Shown piece after piece: positions 12,328-23,488 of a stretch of DNA of 64,000 nt. Numbering within the stretch: position 1 is the first letter of the stretch; each line of letters starts with the position of its first letter. Location: the NCBI RefSeq assembly GCF_030247195.1, contig NC_080672.1:308481115-308545114 (forward strand), read 5' to 3'. A program made the translations under genes and the position numbers. Origin of the DNA: Topomyia yanbarensis (taxonomy: Eukaryota > Arthropoda > Insecta > Diptera > Culicidae). The notes below the pieces were generated by a model, which made no database searches, was not told where the DNA came from, and worked only from the letters and a program-made list of their open reading frames with translations.

Positions 12328-13648
12328 TATAGTTTTGATGTAAATGAAAAATAAAATCGGTGTTACTTTGAGATACCGTGGTTATGGATATTTTCAATGC
12401 ATGTGGACCAACGAGTCAAAATGGTAATCTGTTTCACATTTTTGTGTAGATGACTTGACTATTGTATAAAATGGCAGCTGAATGATACGCGTGGATTCTA
12501 CGATATGCTTCCTCATCAGAATACCTTTACATTGAAGATATAGAGATCAAGGATTTGGTATTCGATACTAGTCCTTGTTAGATGACATTGTAATCAAGAC
12601 ATATATACAGGCACGTAGCTAGAAGATCATCCACCCCCTCTCCACGATTTTTTTACAAGTTAAAAAATACTGTCATTCGTAACATATAAGAAAAATTTTG
12701 GACTCAACCTAAACAACTTGAAGCAAACCTAAGTCTAGTGGATTCGCAAGAAAAGGTTCTAACCACTCTATGTTAAAACGTAATAAAAGATATTATGTAA
12801 TATAACTCTCGAAAACAATATTAGTTCACTATTCGTTGTCACGATCAATAACAATGGATAAAACGCTTATTCTAGTGCTCAATAAAAGTTTAACGTTTTT
12901 ATCTGAGCAAGAATTGAATACGTAGTCAGTAGTACAGGATTTTTTTTTAGATTCAGCCACGTGAGTTTGTCTTCTTTTTAGGACGGATGCCGATCACATA
13001 TAGGTTAATCAATTCCATAAGTATATATCAATATCTGCTTCCATTTTATGTTTTCAATCAATATTCTCGCGAGCAACTTAATGCTGCAACCAGTAGCAAC
13101 ATTCTAGGCGCTTTGCATGATTGGTTATATACACGCAGGGTTAGTGTGTGTGATGAAAAGAAAACCACTACAAGGTCTGTTTCCCACAACCAAAGCCAGT
13201 GATGTACATATCCAGAACAAATTAATACGTGCCCGTTCGGTGATCAGACTGCACATTATGATATACCTTGCACATAAGCCGCTAATAACAACTTTTCACT
13301 GCTATCCAATACGACACAAGGTCAGTGATACCATCATCTGAACCAAAAACCGTAGACATATGCTGTGATATGATATGATAACAGCAAAAGCTACGACCGG
13401 TATCTTCAAATCAACAGCTAGCACTATTAGTCGGGAAGTTAATACCAAAGACGGCGGTTTTGCACGGTTAGATCTTTGCGATATGTCGATGGATTGCATT
13501 TTTTATGCACCAACCAAGTAAGAAACAGCTGACTGTAATATTGTTTTAATTTAGTTTAGTTTAGTTAATGTACTATAACAGTAAATACATGTTCTATTTA
13601 GAATTTTACCGTTCATTTTAAATTGTTTTAACGAATTGTTTATTGACT
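12328..13648. other. No recognised gene
   Basis: AT-rich sequence with short overlapping frames around 12987-13499 that show no known motif. At 12609-12630 a CACGTAGCTAGAAG phrase weakly resembles the hAT-like terminus, but without a partner end. Nothing else is supported. Confidence 0.4.
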
Positions 13649-13661
13649 ATAAAACTGTTCA

Positions 13662-13832
13662 TGGGGGAGTGGGCGTAGCGTATTGGTAAATCGATTGCCT
13701 TGCACGCAGCACACCTGGGTTCGAGTCCCGACCCCGCACATAGGGTTAGAAATTTTTCCTAAGAGATTTTTCTAACCCGAAGAGGCGAATGACCTTAAGG
13801 TTAAAACCTCTATAATTGAAAAAAAAAAATAA
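13662..13832 (+). mobile_element. tRNA-derived SINE with 13-bp target duplication
   Basis: The head begins TGGGGGAGTGGGCGTAGCG and contains a box A-like TAGCGTATTGG and a perfect box B, GGTTCGAGTCC (13718-13728), the internal RNA polymerase III promoter of a tRNA. A tRNA-unrelated body follows, ending in AACCTCTATAATTG and a poly(A) run. The copy is flanked by ATAAAACTGTTCA at 13649-13661 and 13833-13845, which marks LINE-type target-primed insertion. A second complete copy lies at 57225-57393 (minus) and a truncated one at 2752-2830. Feilai-type mosquito SINEs are the likely relatives, but that is not verified. Confidence 0.9.
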
Positions 13833-13845
13833 ATAAAACTGTTCA

Positions 13846-14413
13846 AGAGTTATCAAAGATGATTCATATAAGATTTGAAAAAATACACGCAAGCATTGAA
13901 AATATAACGTTGTTGGTTACTCTCAAATTCCTAAAAGCGACTGTAAATATCGATGCAGATAAATTTGTTCACAATCTGATGATACGGCAAGGCATATGTT
14001 GTCGTGGAAGGAAATCTAACATTTTCATCACTAGGAATGCACAACTTTTCCCGGAGTATCCAGACACAAACTTTGCCATTCATTTAATCACATAAAGATT
14101 CCACATGCCGTTTGATTCAATTAAACATAAACAACACTCCCGACTGTCGGCTGTCCGGAGCTGCAATTGTTTTTTACAAACCAAGCATTTCCAAATTAGT
14201 TAAATAAACGATAAATCTATCATAAATTATTGGTCCTAAACACATGATAACAGTTTTGAAAGTTGCATAGATCATATCATTTATCAAGGTAAATTCAGAG
14301 TTGTGTAACTCTTTACACAATCCTATTGACAAAAAATTCTTCCAGTGGTAAACGTGACTATCTCTGCATACACGGTGGCATACACGGTCTCCATAACAAC
14401 GTTTGTAACACTA
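13846..14413. other. No recognised gene
   Basis: Plain AT-rich sequence between the SINE and the long inverted pair. The 78-codon frame at 13859-14095 has no recognisable motif. Confidence 0.4.
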
Positions 14414-16192
14414 CACGTAAAACACAATTGTTCCCAAAATCGTGAATAAAGTGCCATGAATTCTTTAACAATCACGTTTTTACATTACGAAGCCAGGACC
14501 ATGAACAAAAATCATGGCTTTTATAATTATGTTCAATTTACCTTCAGTAACCCCCATATAACGCTTTCATTAGTGGAAATATTTGTTTTTGTTTTATGAA
14601 CTTCAGCCGCTGTTTCTGCCAAGTTATTTCTAACTCGATTCTCTGTACGCGAACTAGTTCACAACTTTATGAACATTATTCATAAAACCAAAGGTTGACT
14701 TACGATTTTTTCATAGATATAGAAACATTAGTTCACAAAATCAAAATATTCAGGCTATTTTTTTGTGAACTATTTCACGAAATTCGGAATATTATTCATG
14801 AGTCCATTCAATCCTTCTGAACTAATTCATGATCCCTAATATGTTAGTCACGTTCCAATATCCGTGTTGGTGAAATAGTTCACAAATTTATAAAATATTA
14901 TTCATTTATTCGCGAACTGGTTCATGATACCTAGTATAATAGTCACAACTTGTCATTCGTTTTCGTAAAAAAGTTCACGAAATCATAAAATATTATTCAT
15001 GTTGCATGAACTGGTTCATGATTCCTAGTACATGATTTACGATCTATCTAGTATCTATTTGCGTACTTGTGATATTTAGAAGATATCTCTAATCATCGAC
15101 AATTTCATGCAACATGATAATGAAGTGTTTACGTGAACTCTTTCACAAAATTTGGAGTATTATTCGAGGAATCATTTTTGTTCCACGTACTTTTTCATGA
15201 AATACTCAGCTGCTAGCGACTAGTAATAGGTAGATATGAAAAAAACTATTGAGATCTCGAGCATCGTAATTCATTTTGTAACGTTCATTGTGATGTCCGG
15301 ACAGAAAACGAATACTGCACCGAGAGCCCCAAATAGTGTGCGTGATATAGTTCATACAACCAGATATCGCGAATGAGTCTCATTTTAATGATCCAGCTCA
15401 TATTGTCAAGTTATTCCGAGTAAAAAAGCCGTTAGTAACCAAAAATAATAGATCACGATAAGGCAAAATGAATTTACGAATACCATGATAAAACTGCTGA
15501 TATCATGGACATTAGTTACATTACTCTTTGAATGTAGCCTCTAAAATAAAATATCATGACATCATGAACAGAAATTACGAAAATCGTGACTAATATCCTA
15601 AAATCATGAACACAAATCACACAACTGATGACAAAAATATCTAAAATCGTGAGTAAGATCCTAAAATCATGAACATGAATTGCTCTATTCATGACTAAAA
15701 TATCACAATAACATGAACAGAATTTACAAAAATCGCAACTAAGATCCTGAAATCATAAACACAAATCACACAACTCGTGACAAAAATATTTAAAATCGTG
15801 ACAAAGAAATCATGAACATAAATCACTCTACTCATGATCAAAATATCACGATAACATGAATAGAAATTACGAACATCACGACTAAGATCTTGAAAGCTCT
15901 TGAAATCATGAACAACGTTTGACTGTCGAATTTGAATTCCCAAATCATGAACAAGAATCACAACAAAAGCTAAACATGCTCAAAGAACAACAACAGTAAC
16001 CCAACCAAACATTCTAATGTAACGCCATGTATATATTCTGGGCGAACTAGTTTTTTTAAAAACACAAATAGTTTCATGAATACGAGGTTTATTATTCATA
16101 ATTTCAGGAACTTGGTCACGGTTCTCGTAAACCGTTCAGTTTATGAAATAGTGACCTTTTGTCATGAATTTATGAACGGATTTTTTTCCGTG
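14414..16192 (-). mobile_element. GTTCATGA-rich element, long copy 1
   Basis: This 1.78-kb non-coding unit begins with a worn terminus (CACGTAAAACACAATTGTTCC) and ends GGATTTTTTTCCGTG. Its reverse complement matches the neighbouring copy at 16221-17753 along the full length. The left half has reiterated GTGAACTAGTTCAC, TTATTCAT and GGTTCATGAT phrases spaced about 120-140 bp apart. The right half (about 15540-15960) has a roughly 145-bp tandem unit containing CATGAACAGAAATTACGAAA and ATCATGAACA. No protein is encoded. With CACGG...CCGTG ends it is most simply a non-autonomous DNA element; the superfamily is unknown to me. Confidence 0.75.
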
Positions 16193-16220
16193 TAACATTC
16201 CTTTGCTTTCCCGATGACTG

Positions 16221-17753
16221 CACGGAAAAAAATCCGTTCATAAACTCATGAACAAAAGTTCATGATTTCGTGAACTGAACGATTTACGAAAAGCGTGACC
16301 AAATTCCTGAAATTGCGAATAATAAAACTCCTATTCATGAATTTTTGTGCCTAGAAAACTAGTTCACCCCGAATATATACATGGCGTTACATTCGAATTT
16401 TTGATTAGGTTACAGTTGTTGTTCTCTAGACATGTTTAGTTTTTGTTATGATTTTTGTTCATAATTTGAGAATAAACAGCCGACAGTCAAACGATGTTCA
16501 TGAGTTGAGGAGTTTATTCGCGATTTCTCATTACGTTACCGTGCTATTTTATTCATGAGTTTACTATCAGATTTTTTTGTCAGACTGGCGGGATATACGT
16601 TCATGATTTCAGGATCATAGTCGCGCATTTCTATTCACATTATCGTCATATTTTAGTTATGAGTAGAGTGATTCATGTTCATGATCTCAGGATCTTAGTC
16701 GCGATTTTAGACATTTTAATCACGAGTAATGTGATTTATGTTCATGATTTCAGGAACTTTGTCATGATTTTCGTGATTTCTATTTATGTTGTCGTAATAT
16801 TTTAGTCACGAGCAGAGATTTATGTTTCTTTATGTTCTTGATTTCAGGATCTTAGTTACGATTTTTGACATTTTTGTCACGAATAGTGTAGTTTATGTTA
16901 ATGATTTCAAGATTTTAGTCACGATTTTCGTAATTTCCGTTCACGCTATCCTGATATTTTATTATAGAGCTTCCTTTTCAATTTGACAGGTTGCGTAATG
17001 CAAGATATCAGCAGTTTTATTCTGTAAACTATATCACCAACTCGATTTGTGGTGCTCAACACAGTTTTTGTTTTCTGTCAAGACATCACACTCGTGATCT
17101 ATTTCACGAGCATGAATGGTAAGTCGTGACTATTATATGAGGATTCACGAACCGGTTCACGTATACATGAAAAATATTTTATAATTTTGTGATTTATTTC
17201 ACGGGCACGCATGGTCCGTCGTGACTATTATACTAGGAATCATGAACCAGTTCACGAATACACGAAAAATATTGCATGATTTTGTGAACTATTTCACGAG
17301 CACGGATATTGGATTGTGACTAATATATTAGGAATCATGAATTAGTTCACGAGGATTGAATGGATTCATGAATAAAATTCCGAGTTTCGTGTACTAGTTC
17401 ACGAGAAAATATCCAGAATGTTTTGATTTAGTGAACTAACGTTCCTAAATCTATGAACAACATCATGAGTTAACCTTTGGTTTTATGAATAATATTCATA
17501 AAGTTGTGAACTAGTTCACATACAGAAAATCGATTTAGTAGTGACATGGCGGAAACCATGACTGAAGTTCACAAAACAAAAACAAATGTTTCCACTAATG
17601 AAAGCGTTATGCAGGCGTTACTGAAAGGAAATTGAACATAATTATAAAACACATGATTTTTGTTTATGGACCTGTTTTCGTAACGTAAAAACATGATTGT
17701 TCCAGAATTCATGGCACATTATTCACGATTTTGGGAACAATTTTTTTTCCGTG
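16221..17753 (+). mobile_element. GTTCATGA-rich element, long copy 2
   Basis: It starts CACGGAAAAAAATCCGTTCA and ends GGGAACAATTTTTTTTCCGTG, so both ends share a CACGGAAAAAAA inverted terminus. It is the inverse of copy 1, from which only 28 bp (16193-16220) separate it. It is about 250 bp shorter than copy 1, apparently from loss of internal repeat units. No frame of useful length exists. The pair would fold into a hairpin with imperfect arms of over 1.5 kb if single-stranded or transcribed. Confidence 0.75.
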
Positions 17754-17844
17754 TGTTAGGACGTGGCCGGCACCGTCATTGGAATTTCAAAGTATATAAT
17801 TCTCGAATTGTAAGGCCGTCATGCTCATGATGATACTTATGCTT

Positions 17845-18388
17845 AGAAGGAATGATGCATCGTGACTAATATACTAGGAATCGTGAACGACTTCACAAGG
17901 TATGAATGTATTCATGAATAATATCTAGAGTTTTGCGAAATAGTTCGTAAGAAAACATCAAAACTGTTTTGTTTTTTTAACTAACTCACAATCACGATAA
18001 CTGGATCACCCAAGTAACAATTGAAGTTTTATAGCACGCTACAAGTGCAATCTAAGTTTTATCAGTGGCTATAAAACTATCATAAAACCACAATTGTTAC
18101 TAGGGTCATGATCAAAATGTAATAAATCATGAATCGATCCATGTCGTGTAGTAGGACTGTAAGCTATGCTCCTTAGTTTATGGATAAAATCACGAGTTAA
18201 CAGTTAACATCACGGTCAGAAACTGAAGCTAACAAAAAACAGATATCTCGAAAAGTAAAAGAGTTATGCAGGTGTTATGGAATAAAATTTGATTTTTGTT
18301 TACGATCCTGTCTTCGTAATTTAAAAATGTGATTGTTCCAGAATTAATAACACTTTATTCACGAATTTGGGAACAGTTTTTTTTTGTT
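17845..18388 (+). mobile_element. GTTCATGA-rich element, truncated copy 3
   Basis: The 3' third of the family is present: GTGACTAATATACTAGGAAT near the start and TTCACGAATTTGGGAACAG near the end match copy 2 at about 17310 and 17740. It has the same orientation as copy 2, and begins less than 100 bp after it. A small hairpin MITE at 18013-18101 interrupts it. The start is approximate. Confidence 0.7.
18013..18101. mobile_element. Hairpin MITE inside copy 3
   Basis: AGTAACAATTGAAGTTTTAT on the left pairs with the reverse complement of CATAAAACCACAATTGTTACT on the right, and a second TATAAAAC phrase lies between. The flanking GTTCATGA-rich sequence continues on both sides, so this is an insertion. 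At about 90 bp it is non-coding. Confidence 0.65.
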
Positions 18389-19899
18389 CAAGATCTACTC
18401 TATCTAATCAAACTTCAACGCTGTTCCAAGTGCATTACATCACCTTACATCGATGTCATTAGCTCGACGTGGAAATCTTACAAAAAGAGTTTCCATTAGC
18501 TTGCCCAACGAGATAATTATCGTTAATTACCACGTATCGAAATTTTTAAAGTTAACCCGCAAAGACCATCAATCAAACGGCAGTCGATTCCAACAGAAGC
18601 AAGGAAATTTCCTTATTTCATACAAAGTCGTAGTTGTGCCACACGGCGATCCCTTTGTCTGACTGTAACATTTGTACCGACTGGAACAGACGTGAAAAAG
18701 TTACCCTTCTGCAGCAACAATCGCCCGTGGGTTGCATAACACTCCAAAACGACGTACACCGATCGGCGACTGCTGGTAGCACGAGAGTGCCCAAATTCGA
18801 TTCCACGTCATGCATGTTAAACGATCATCCGACTTCGGTCGAGTACGGTGGCGGGACAAGCGGGGGTCGGACGGGTGGTCAGACCCGCAGTAGTAGCGAG
18901 CACTTTCCGAGCTTATTTTATAACCCCCAACACAGACTGACTGACCCGTGCCTCCTGCCTGTATCGTCGTGTAAATCAGGTTTCCAGCAGTACGCACGCG
19001 AAATGGCACGTTGGTCTCACATGCGCGAACGCACAACACATCATCGCTGTGTGTCGGTGGACTATAAATTTCGGCTTTGCCCAAAATGGTACGCCTAGCT
19101 ACCGCTAGTGGAGGAGACGAAAGCCCCGAAAAGTGTCGTCATCGAGCGTCGCGTCATCGCAGCTTTTAAAACCAGACGCAAAAATAATGATCACGATCGC
19201 GACAGTAAAGCAATGCAGACGTGTGGACTAATTTTTGGTCCAATGCTAAAAAACCCACTAACACTCCCAAGCAAATCAAAACTTCGCCGAAAAAAATTTC
19301 ACTTTTCAAACCTTTGTTTGTTTTGTCCCATATATGTGGAAGAGCCGAATGGTCGCGACACTCACTGCGAACGTGCGTGTGGACGGATGGCGGATGTTTG
19401 ACGACGGGGGGATCGAATTCAACCGAATCGCTTGGGCAGGTCCCCCGTTCGTCCCCCGCACTGAGTTTGTCGAAATGAAAGTGAAACTTTCAGTGTGTCA
19501 TTTTTTATGTTCACCACCACACAGCCGCCCGCCGCCGCCGCCATCGTGATCATTCGATAATACCTTCCTACGTGAGGTCCGTTGCTGGGCGCTGCTGGAG
19601 TCGAACTTGGAGGATGGCAGAGTCTGGTTCGGGACTCGACGGTTTATGTAATTTTCTTGCGGAAATACCTGTTGCGGTTGTCTTGCCCGAAATGTGGCAG
19701 CTTTTTTCGTAAGTTTTTGCTATTTTTGTTCGATTTGTTTATATTGGTATTGGAGATAGATTAAAACCATTTAGCTATCTATTGGTAATGAGCAAATCAA
19801 CGAGATTTGGGAGCTTGTAAATTTACATAAGCAAATTATTATCATTTCATTAAACGTTATGGAATCACAATCCCAAGCCAAATCTCCTAACCATTCAAT
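18389..19899. other. GC-rich unique block, possible regulatory or exonic region
   Basis: From about 18600 to 19620 the sequence is unusually GC-rich for this window and shares no repeat with the rest of it. A TATA-like ACTATAAATTTCGG occurs at about 19060. Several overlapping frames exist on both strands (for example 154 codons at 18634-19098, plus, and 127 codons at 18701-19084, minus). Strong frames on opposite strands at once suggest high GC rather than coding. I recognise no protein. It may hold a promoter, 5' exon or enhancer of a neighbouring host gene. Confidence 0.4.
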
Positions 19900-19909
19900 T
19901 CAATTTTGA

Positions 19910-20230
19910 CGAAGTTTGGAACATGTCTTAGCTAGTTCAAAATCTACATATTCTGAATATAGGAAACCGACCAGTTTTTGTGAGGTTTGGGAGGGAGGAG
20001 GTGTTAGACATTGCGCTTTGCTCTGAAAGAATTTTGCGTCAGCTGGTAAATTGGCAAGTTCTAAATGAAACTGAACCGTCTCCATCCGATCATAAATATA
20101 TATTTTTCGATCATCTTGATTTCACCTTAAATGTGGTAGCATATCGTAATCCTGAATCTACAAACTGGGACCTCCTCTTGGAAAAATTTGGCGACTAAAT
20201 TTCATGGATACTATCCAACAATATTAGTCA
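19910..20230 (+). pseudogene. Loa-like endonuclease, C-terminal part
   Basis: The frame from 19980 reads FGREEVLDIALCSERI, then NWQVLNE and PSPSDHKYIFFD. The SDH motif is the conserved histidine-bearing end of the apurinic-type endonuclease that nicks target DNA in non-LTR elements. It is followed by YRNPESTNWD, the usual start of the linker. The N-terminal two thirds of the domain, with the catalytic Asn and Glu, are not present, and the bases upstream of 19980 are in another frame. It cannot be functional. Confidence 0.7.
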
Positions 20231-20329
20231 ACTAAACGGCCTGGACGACGTCGTGGATACGACAAACTCATTCATAGTAGCATCCTACGAAGAAGCTTGT
20301 CCTCTTCATACTGTTGAATCGACTGGGGG

Positions 20330-20650
20330 AACCCGCTGGTGGAGGGATTAGTTTGAAAGAATGAAGAAGGATATGAGAAGAGCGTGGAACCGGCATCAGC
20401 GTGATGACTCCAGGGCTTTCAGGTCAGCTCGTAGTGCATATAAGAAATGTCTTAGATCGGCAGAGCGGGATGACTGGCAAAACCAATTCATCAATGTCTC
20501 TAGGCTGAACGAGGCTAGCAGGCTAAATAAAATTTTCCTAAAATCGAAAGATTTTCAGATAAACTCCTCAAAAACCAGAGATGGCGTTCATGTGACGGAC
20601 GAAAAAATGTTCTTAATTGTCTTTTTGATGCGCACTTTCCAGATTATATA
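20330..20650 (+). pseudogene. Loa-like linker between endonuclease and RT
   Basis: The frame from 20361 reads MKKDMRRAWNRHQRDD, then FRSARSAYKKCLRSAERDDW, a pattern typical of the basic linker (a WW dipeptide, a run of Arg/Lys, then FRxARxxYKKxxRxAK) before the reverse transcriptase in RNase H-bearing non-LTR elements. A WWRD phrase lies just upstream, out of frame. A frameshift near 20590 ends the match. Confidence 0.7.
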
Positions 20651-22288
20651 AATCCAAAGTTGGACGATGTTCACAGACTTCATTCTGGTGGTACGGACTC
20701 GTGGTTACTACTAAATCGGTCAAGTAGGCAGTTGACAGCTTTGCTTCATACAAATTGTCTGGAATACTTGGAGTTTTTCCCGTGGCACTGCAAAAGGGAT
20801 TTGATATTTTTAAACATGGCTTGAAAAAGATTATGCTTACCAGTCTTTCTTCCGAGTATATCCCGAAAGCATGGCGAGAAATAAATGTTAGATCTATGCT
20901 CTTGCTATGAAGAAACCAGTATAGAGGTATATCAGCTTAAGTTCTTTTCTTCTAAATGCTTTGGAACGGAAAGTCAATCATCACATCATGAAGGTTAGCT
21001 TGCATATCAGTGTGGGATATCCACGATCACTCTGCTTCACAGTGTTCTTTAACACATTGAAAAAGTCCTTTTCACTTGGGGGCCATGCATAAATGACGTA
21101 GCATTTTGGGGGGTAGGGAGGGTATACCAAATTTGTGACGAAGTGTGACGAGGGGGAGGGTAGGGTCAGAAATTGCGCGACGTAGCATTAAGTTTAAAAC
21201 CCATTGTTAAGAGAAAACGATTTAATGATCCTCCATTGCCAAGAGAAATGAATTTAAATTCAAACATGCGGTCTTTCATGAGGTAAATTTTACGATTCGC
21301 GGAATTACAGGTTCGCAAAAATAAGAAAAGATTTTGTATGCGGATTTAACTTGCTACATTAGTTATCTAATGTTGTAACTAGTAGACTTAATTTGGAAGC
21401 TGAATTAAATTTTCAGTTCGGATTCAATCAAACAAAATTTAGTAATTTAGATGAACGTTTGGTTCTTAGAATCATTGGCAGCTGCACGATTGTGAACTGA
21501 GAGAACTTGCCTTCATGCTCTCCTTTACATATAAAATTTAAAACAAAACTATCAACACTATATATTTGTCATAAAATGGACTTATTTTGCACGCAATTTG
21601 CTGCTATAATGAAAATGTTTTTAAAAGTCGTCAAAATTTTTGAAAGGAGATAAATTTAAAATAATTGAAAAAAATATGTAATTTTTTTTCATCACCCGGG
21701 CGCTTTGCATGGGACGAGGGGGAGGGGATAGGTAAATGCTACGTTATTTACGAGGGGGAGGTTAGAATTTTGTGACCAAATGCTACGAGGGGGGAGGGAG
21801 GGGTCAAAAATCGCCGACAAAATGCTACGTCATTTGTGTACGGCCCCTTGAGAAATCTAGCTTGGGTGTATTTTTATATATTGAAAGTGGTTTTGACAAT
21901 ATGTCTTTCCAGTCTATTCTGGAAGCGACACGCGTCCATGGGGTATCTGCATGTATTTTGGATTGGATAAACGCAATGCTTAGTAACCGCATTCTTTGCC
22001 CGTTACTGGTACAGGCAGAGATACGGAAGCCGACCGCTTGTTGAAGAAACTCAATGATTTCCAACCTACGGGTTTGCTGATGATTACCAAACACTAATTA
22101 CTGGACTTTGCATTGGAAAACTCTTTGACTTATTGCAACAATCATTAAGAGCTGTCGAACAGCGGTGTTGACAAGTTAAAATATCAGTTAATTAAAACAA
22201 AACTTCAATGGTTCTTTTCAAGAAGAAGCGAATGGCAACCGGGGTTCGTCCCTTGCAGTTTTTTGATTCTGAGCTACTGTGTGCGGAT
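20651..22288 (+). pseudogene. Loa-like reverse transcriptase, broken by insertion
   Basis: Pieces in several frames match the RT. The first, up to 21079, is badly decayed and ends FSL. The MITE at 21080-21847 then interrupts it, and the frame resumes EKSSLGVFLYIESGFDN, containing the motif A aspartate region (cf. DIEGAFDN). RVHGVSACILDWINAML and later GFADDY-like pieces follow. The catalytic motif C survives only as traces around 22080 (GLLMITK in a shifted frame). The mariner at 22291 interrupts it again after LQFFDSELLC. Confidence 0.7.
21080..21847. mobile_element. Harbinger-like MITE inside the Loa-like RT
   Basis: The left end GGGGCCATGCATAAATGACG and the right end CGTCATTTGTGTACGGCCCC are inverted repeats of about 35 bp, followed inside by G-rich GGGGGAGGG phrases. 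A TTG flanks both sides (21077-21079 and 21848-21850). Three-base duplications and GGGG ends fit PIF/Harbinger. Deleting the element and one TTG rejoins the RT frame as FSLEKSSLGVF, which matches the homologous copy at about 46230-46260. The 768-bp interior has no transposase. Confidence 0.82.
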
Positions 22289-22507
22289 TAAAGGGCGAAC
22301 ACGAAATTATTGCGACACCGAAAATGTCCTGCCAATTTTTTTTAAAATGTTTAAAATCAAATCAAAATTTTAGGGTAGTTTTATACATATATTTACTTCA
22401 AAAATCAAAAGAAAAGTTAATCGATGGAGCCTTGAGTGTAAAATTGAACTCATTTTCGCTTGATGTCCTCCATCAAAGTCTTTACAGTGTCATCCGGTAC
22501 CAGTTTC

Positions 22508-22960
22508 TCAGTTTTTTTTCCATTTTCTTAACATGTCCTTCTCGTCTTTGACTGTCTTCTTGCTCTTCCGAAGTTCCCGCTTCATCATTGCCCAGTACTG
22601 GTCTACCGGGCGCAGCTCCAGACAGCTTGGCGGATTCATGTCCTTTGGAACAAAATTGACAGAATTGGCCTCATACCACTCCAGGACACTTTTAGAATAG
22701 TGGCATGATGCCAAATCTGGCCAAAATAGCGGAGCTTCGTCGTGCTGCTGCAAGAACGGCAAAAGGCGCTTCTCAAGGCACGGCAAGGCAAGAGCAGATG
22801 GCCTGCCAAATGAGATATTTGGAGGCGAACTTCGACATTTTCTTCTTCTTAAATTTGTCGTCCACATAGTACTTGCTCTTGCCGGTGAAAAACTTCAACC
22901 CCGGAATTTCCTTAAAATCGACTTTTATATACGTTTCGTCGTCCATCACACAGCAGCAAT
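22508..22960 (-). pseudogene. mariner transposase, catalytic part with DD37D triad
   Basis: On the minus strand about 22950-22860 reads VMDDETYIKVDFKEIPGL, then KMSKFASKYLIWQAIC: the first catalytic Asp lies in the MDDE motif. A small deletion follows, and the frame at 22867-22508 gives LLPFLQQHD, then LFWPDLASCHYSKSV with the second Asp and LRPVDQYWAMMKREL with the third. Thirty-seven residues separate the last two, hence DD37D. The fold is the RNase H-like DDE/D domain that cuts and joins transposon ends. Frameshifts rule out activity. A fragment of a related transposase lies at 29560-29720. Confidence 0.82.
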
Positions 22961-22999
22961 ATTAGAGCTTCCGTGCCCGAGTTTTAGCCGTCGATTGTT

Positions 23000-23467
23000 G
23001 CCGCTCATCGCGGTTTGGGAAGTTCTGTACCTTGTATGTATGTAGTCCAGCTCTCTTCTTTGCATTCTAACGTAGCTCTGCGACATGCCGATCTTTTGGG
23101 ATTTGCTTTAATCATCCGCTTCACCTTTCCCTCCGTCTTTTTGTTCTCCGCTCCCGGTTTTCTTCCAGCTCCTTTGCCGTGGTCCAACGTCAACCGCTCC
23201 TGGAACCGCCAACACTCTGGAGACGGTTGCATGGTGAATGTTCAACATTTTTCCCAACTGCCGGTGCGACAGGTCAGGAAATTCCAGGTGTTTGGAAAGA
23301 ATTTGTTCTCTCGACTCGCGTTGGTTCACCTCCATTTTCGTTGAATCGAAAAACACGACTTCGAGTTTGACAGCATGTAAACAATACACATCAATGAGAA
23401 AGTGTGCAAAATTTGGTTGATTTTTATCCAATGGTAAAAAAGTTATGCCATGTTGAATGTGTCGCAA
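23000..23467 (-). pseudogene. mariner transposase, N-terminal DNA-binding part
   Basis: On the minus strand, after a methionine near 23340 (MEVNQRESREQIL), the frame reads FPDLSHRQLGKMLNIHHATV followed by SRVL. This is a helix-turn-helix domain of the paired-like type that binds the terminal repeats in mariner transposases. The frame then shifts (about 23108) into one that reads KANPKRSACRRAT, a second helix-turn-helix region, and breaks near 23010. The upstream residues encoded by the end of the TIR are not part of the protein. It is non-functional. Confidence 0.75.
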
Positions 23468-23488
23468 TAATTTCGTGTTCGCCCTTTA

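Larger units (their letters stand above)
22291..23486 (-). mobile_element. mariner (DD37D type), defective, inside the Loa-like RT
   Basis: Inverted termini of 28 bp start AAGGGCGAACACGAAATTAT and are flanked by TA (22289-22290, 23487-23488). The minus strand encodes a broken transposase (two pieces, annotated separately). At 1196 bp the element is close to full mariner length but has internal deletions and frameshifts. Excising it rejoins the retrotransposon frame (FFDSELL...then VGVILDSKLKWSADIEF), so it inserted into an already resident copy. IS630-Tc1-mariner elements with DD37D or DD37E signatures have been described in mosquitoes. Confidence 0.9.

Noticed and set aside
12600..12650. GGCACGTAGCTAGAAG resembling the hAT-like terminus
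   Set aside because: Only about 16 bp, imperfect, and no matching right end or octamer duplication was found.
15540..16960. Regular repeats that could suggest a CRISPR array
   Set aside because: Units are long, diverged and lie in mirrored halves of an insect transposon-like palindrome; there are no spacers and no cas genes.
18634..19098. 154-codon plus-strand frame in the GC-rich block
   Set aside because: A 127-codon minus frame covers the same bases, no domain or codon bias is visible, and stops are rare simply because the block is GC-rich.
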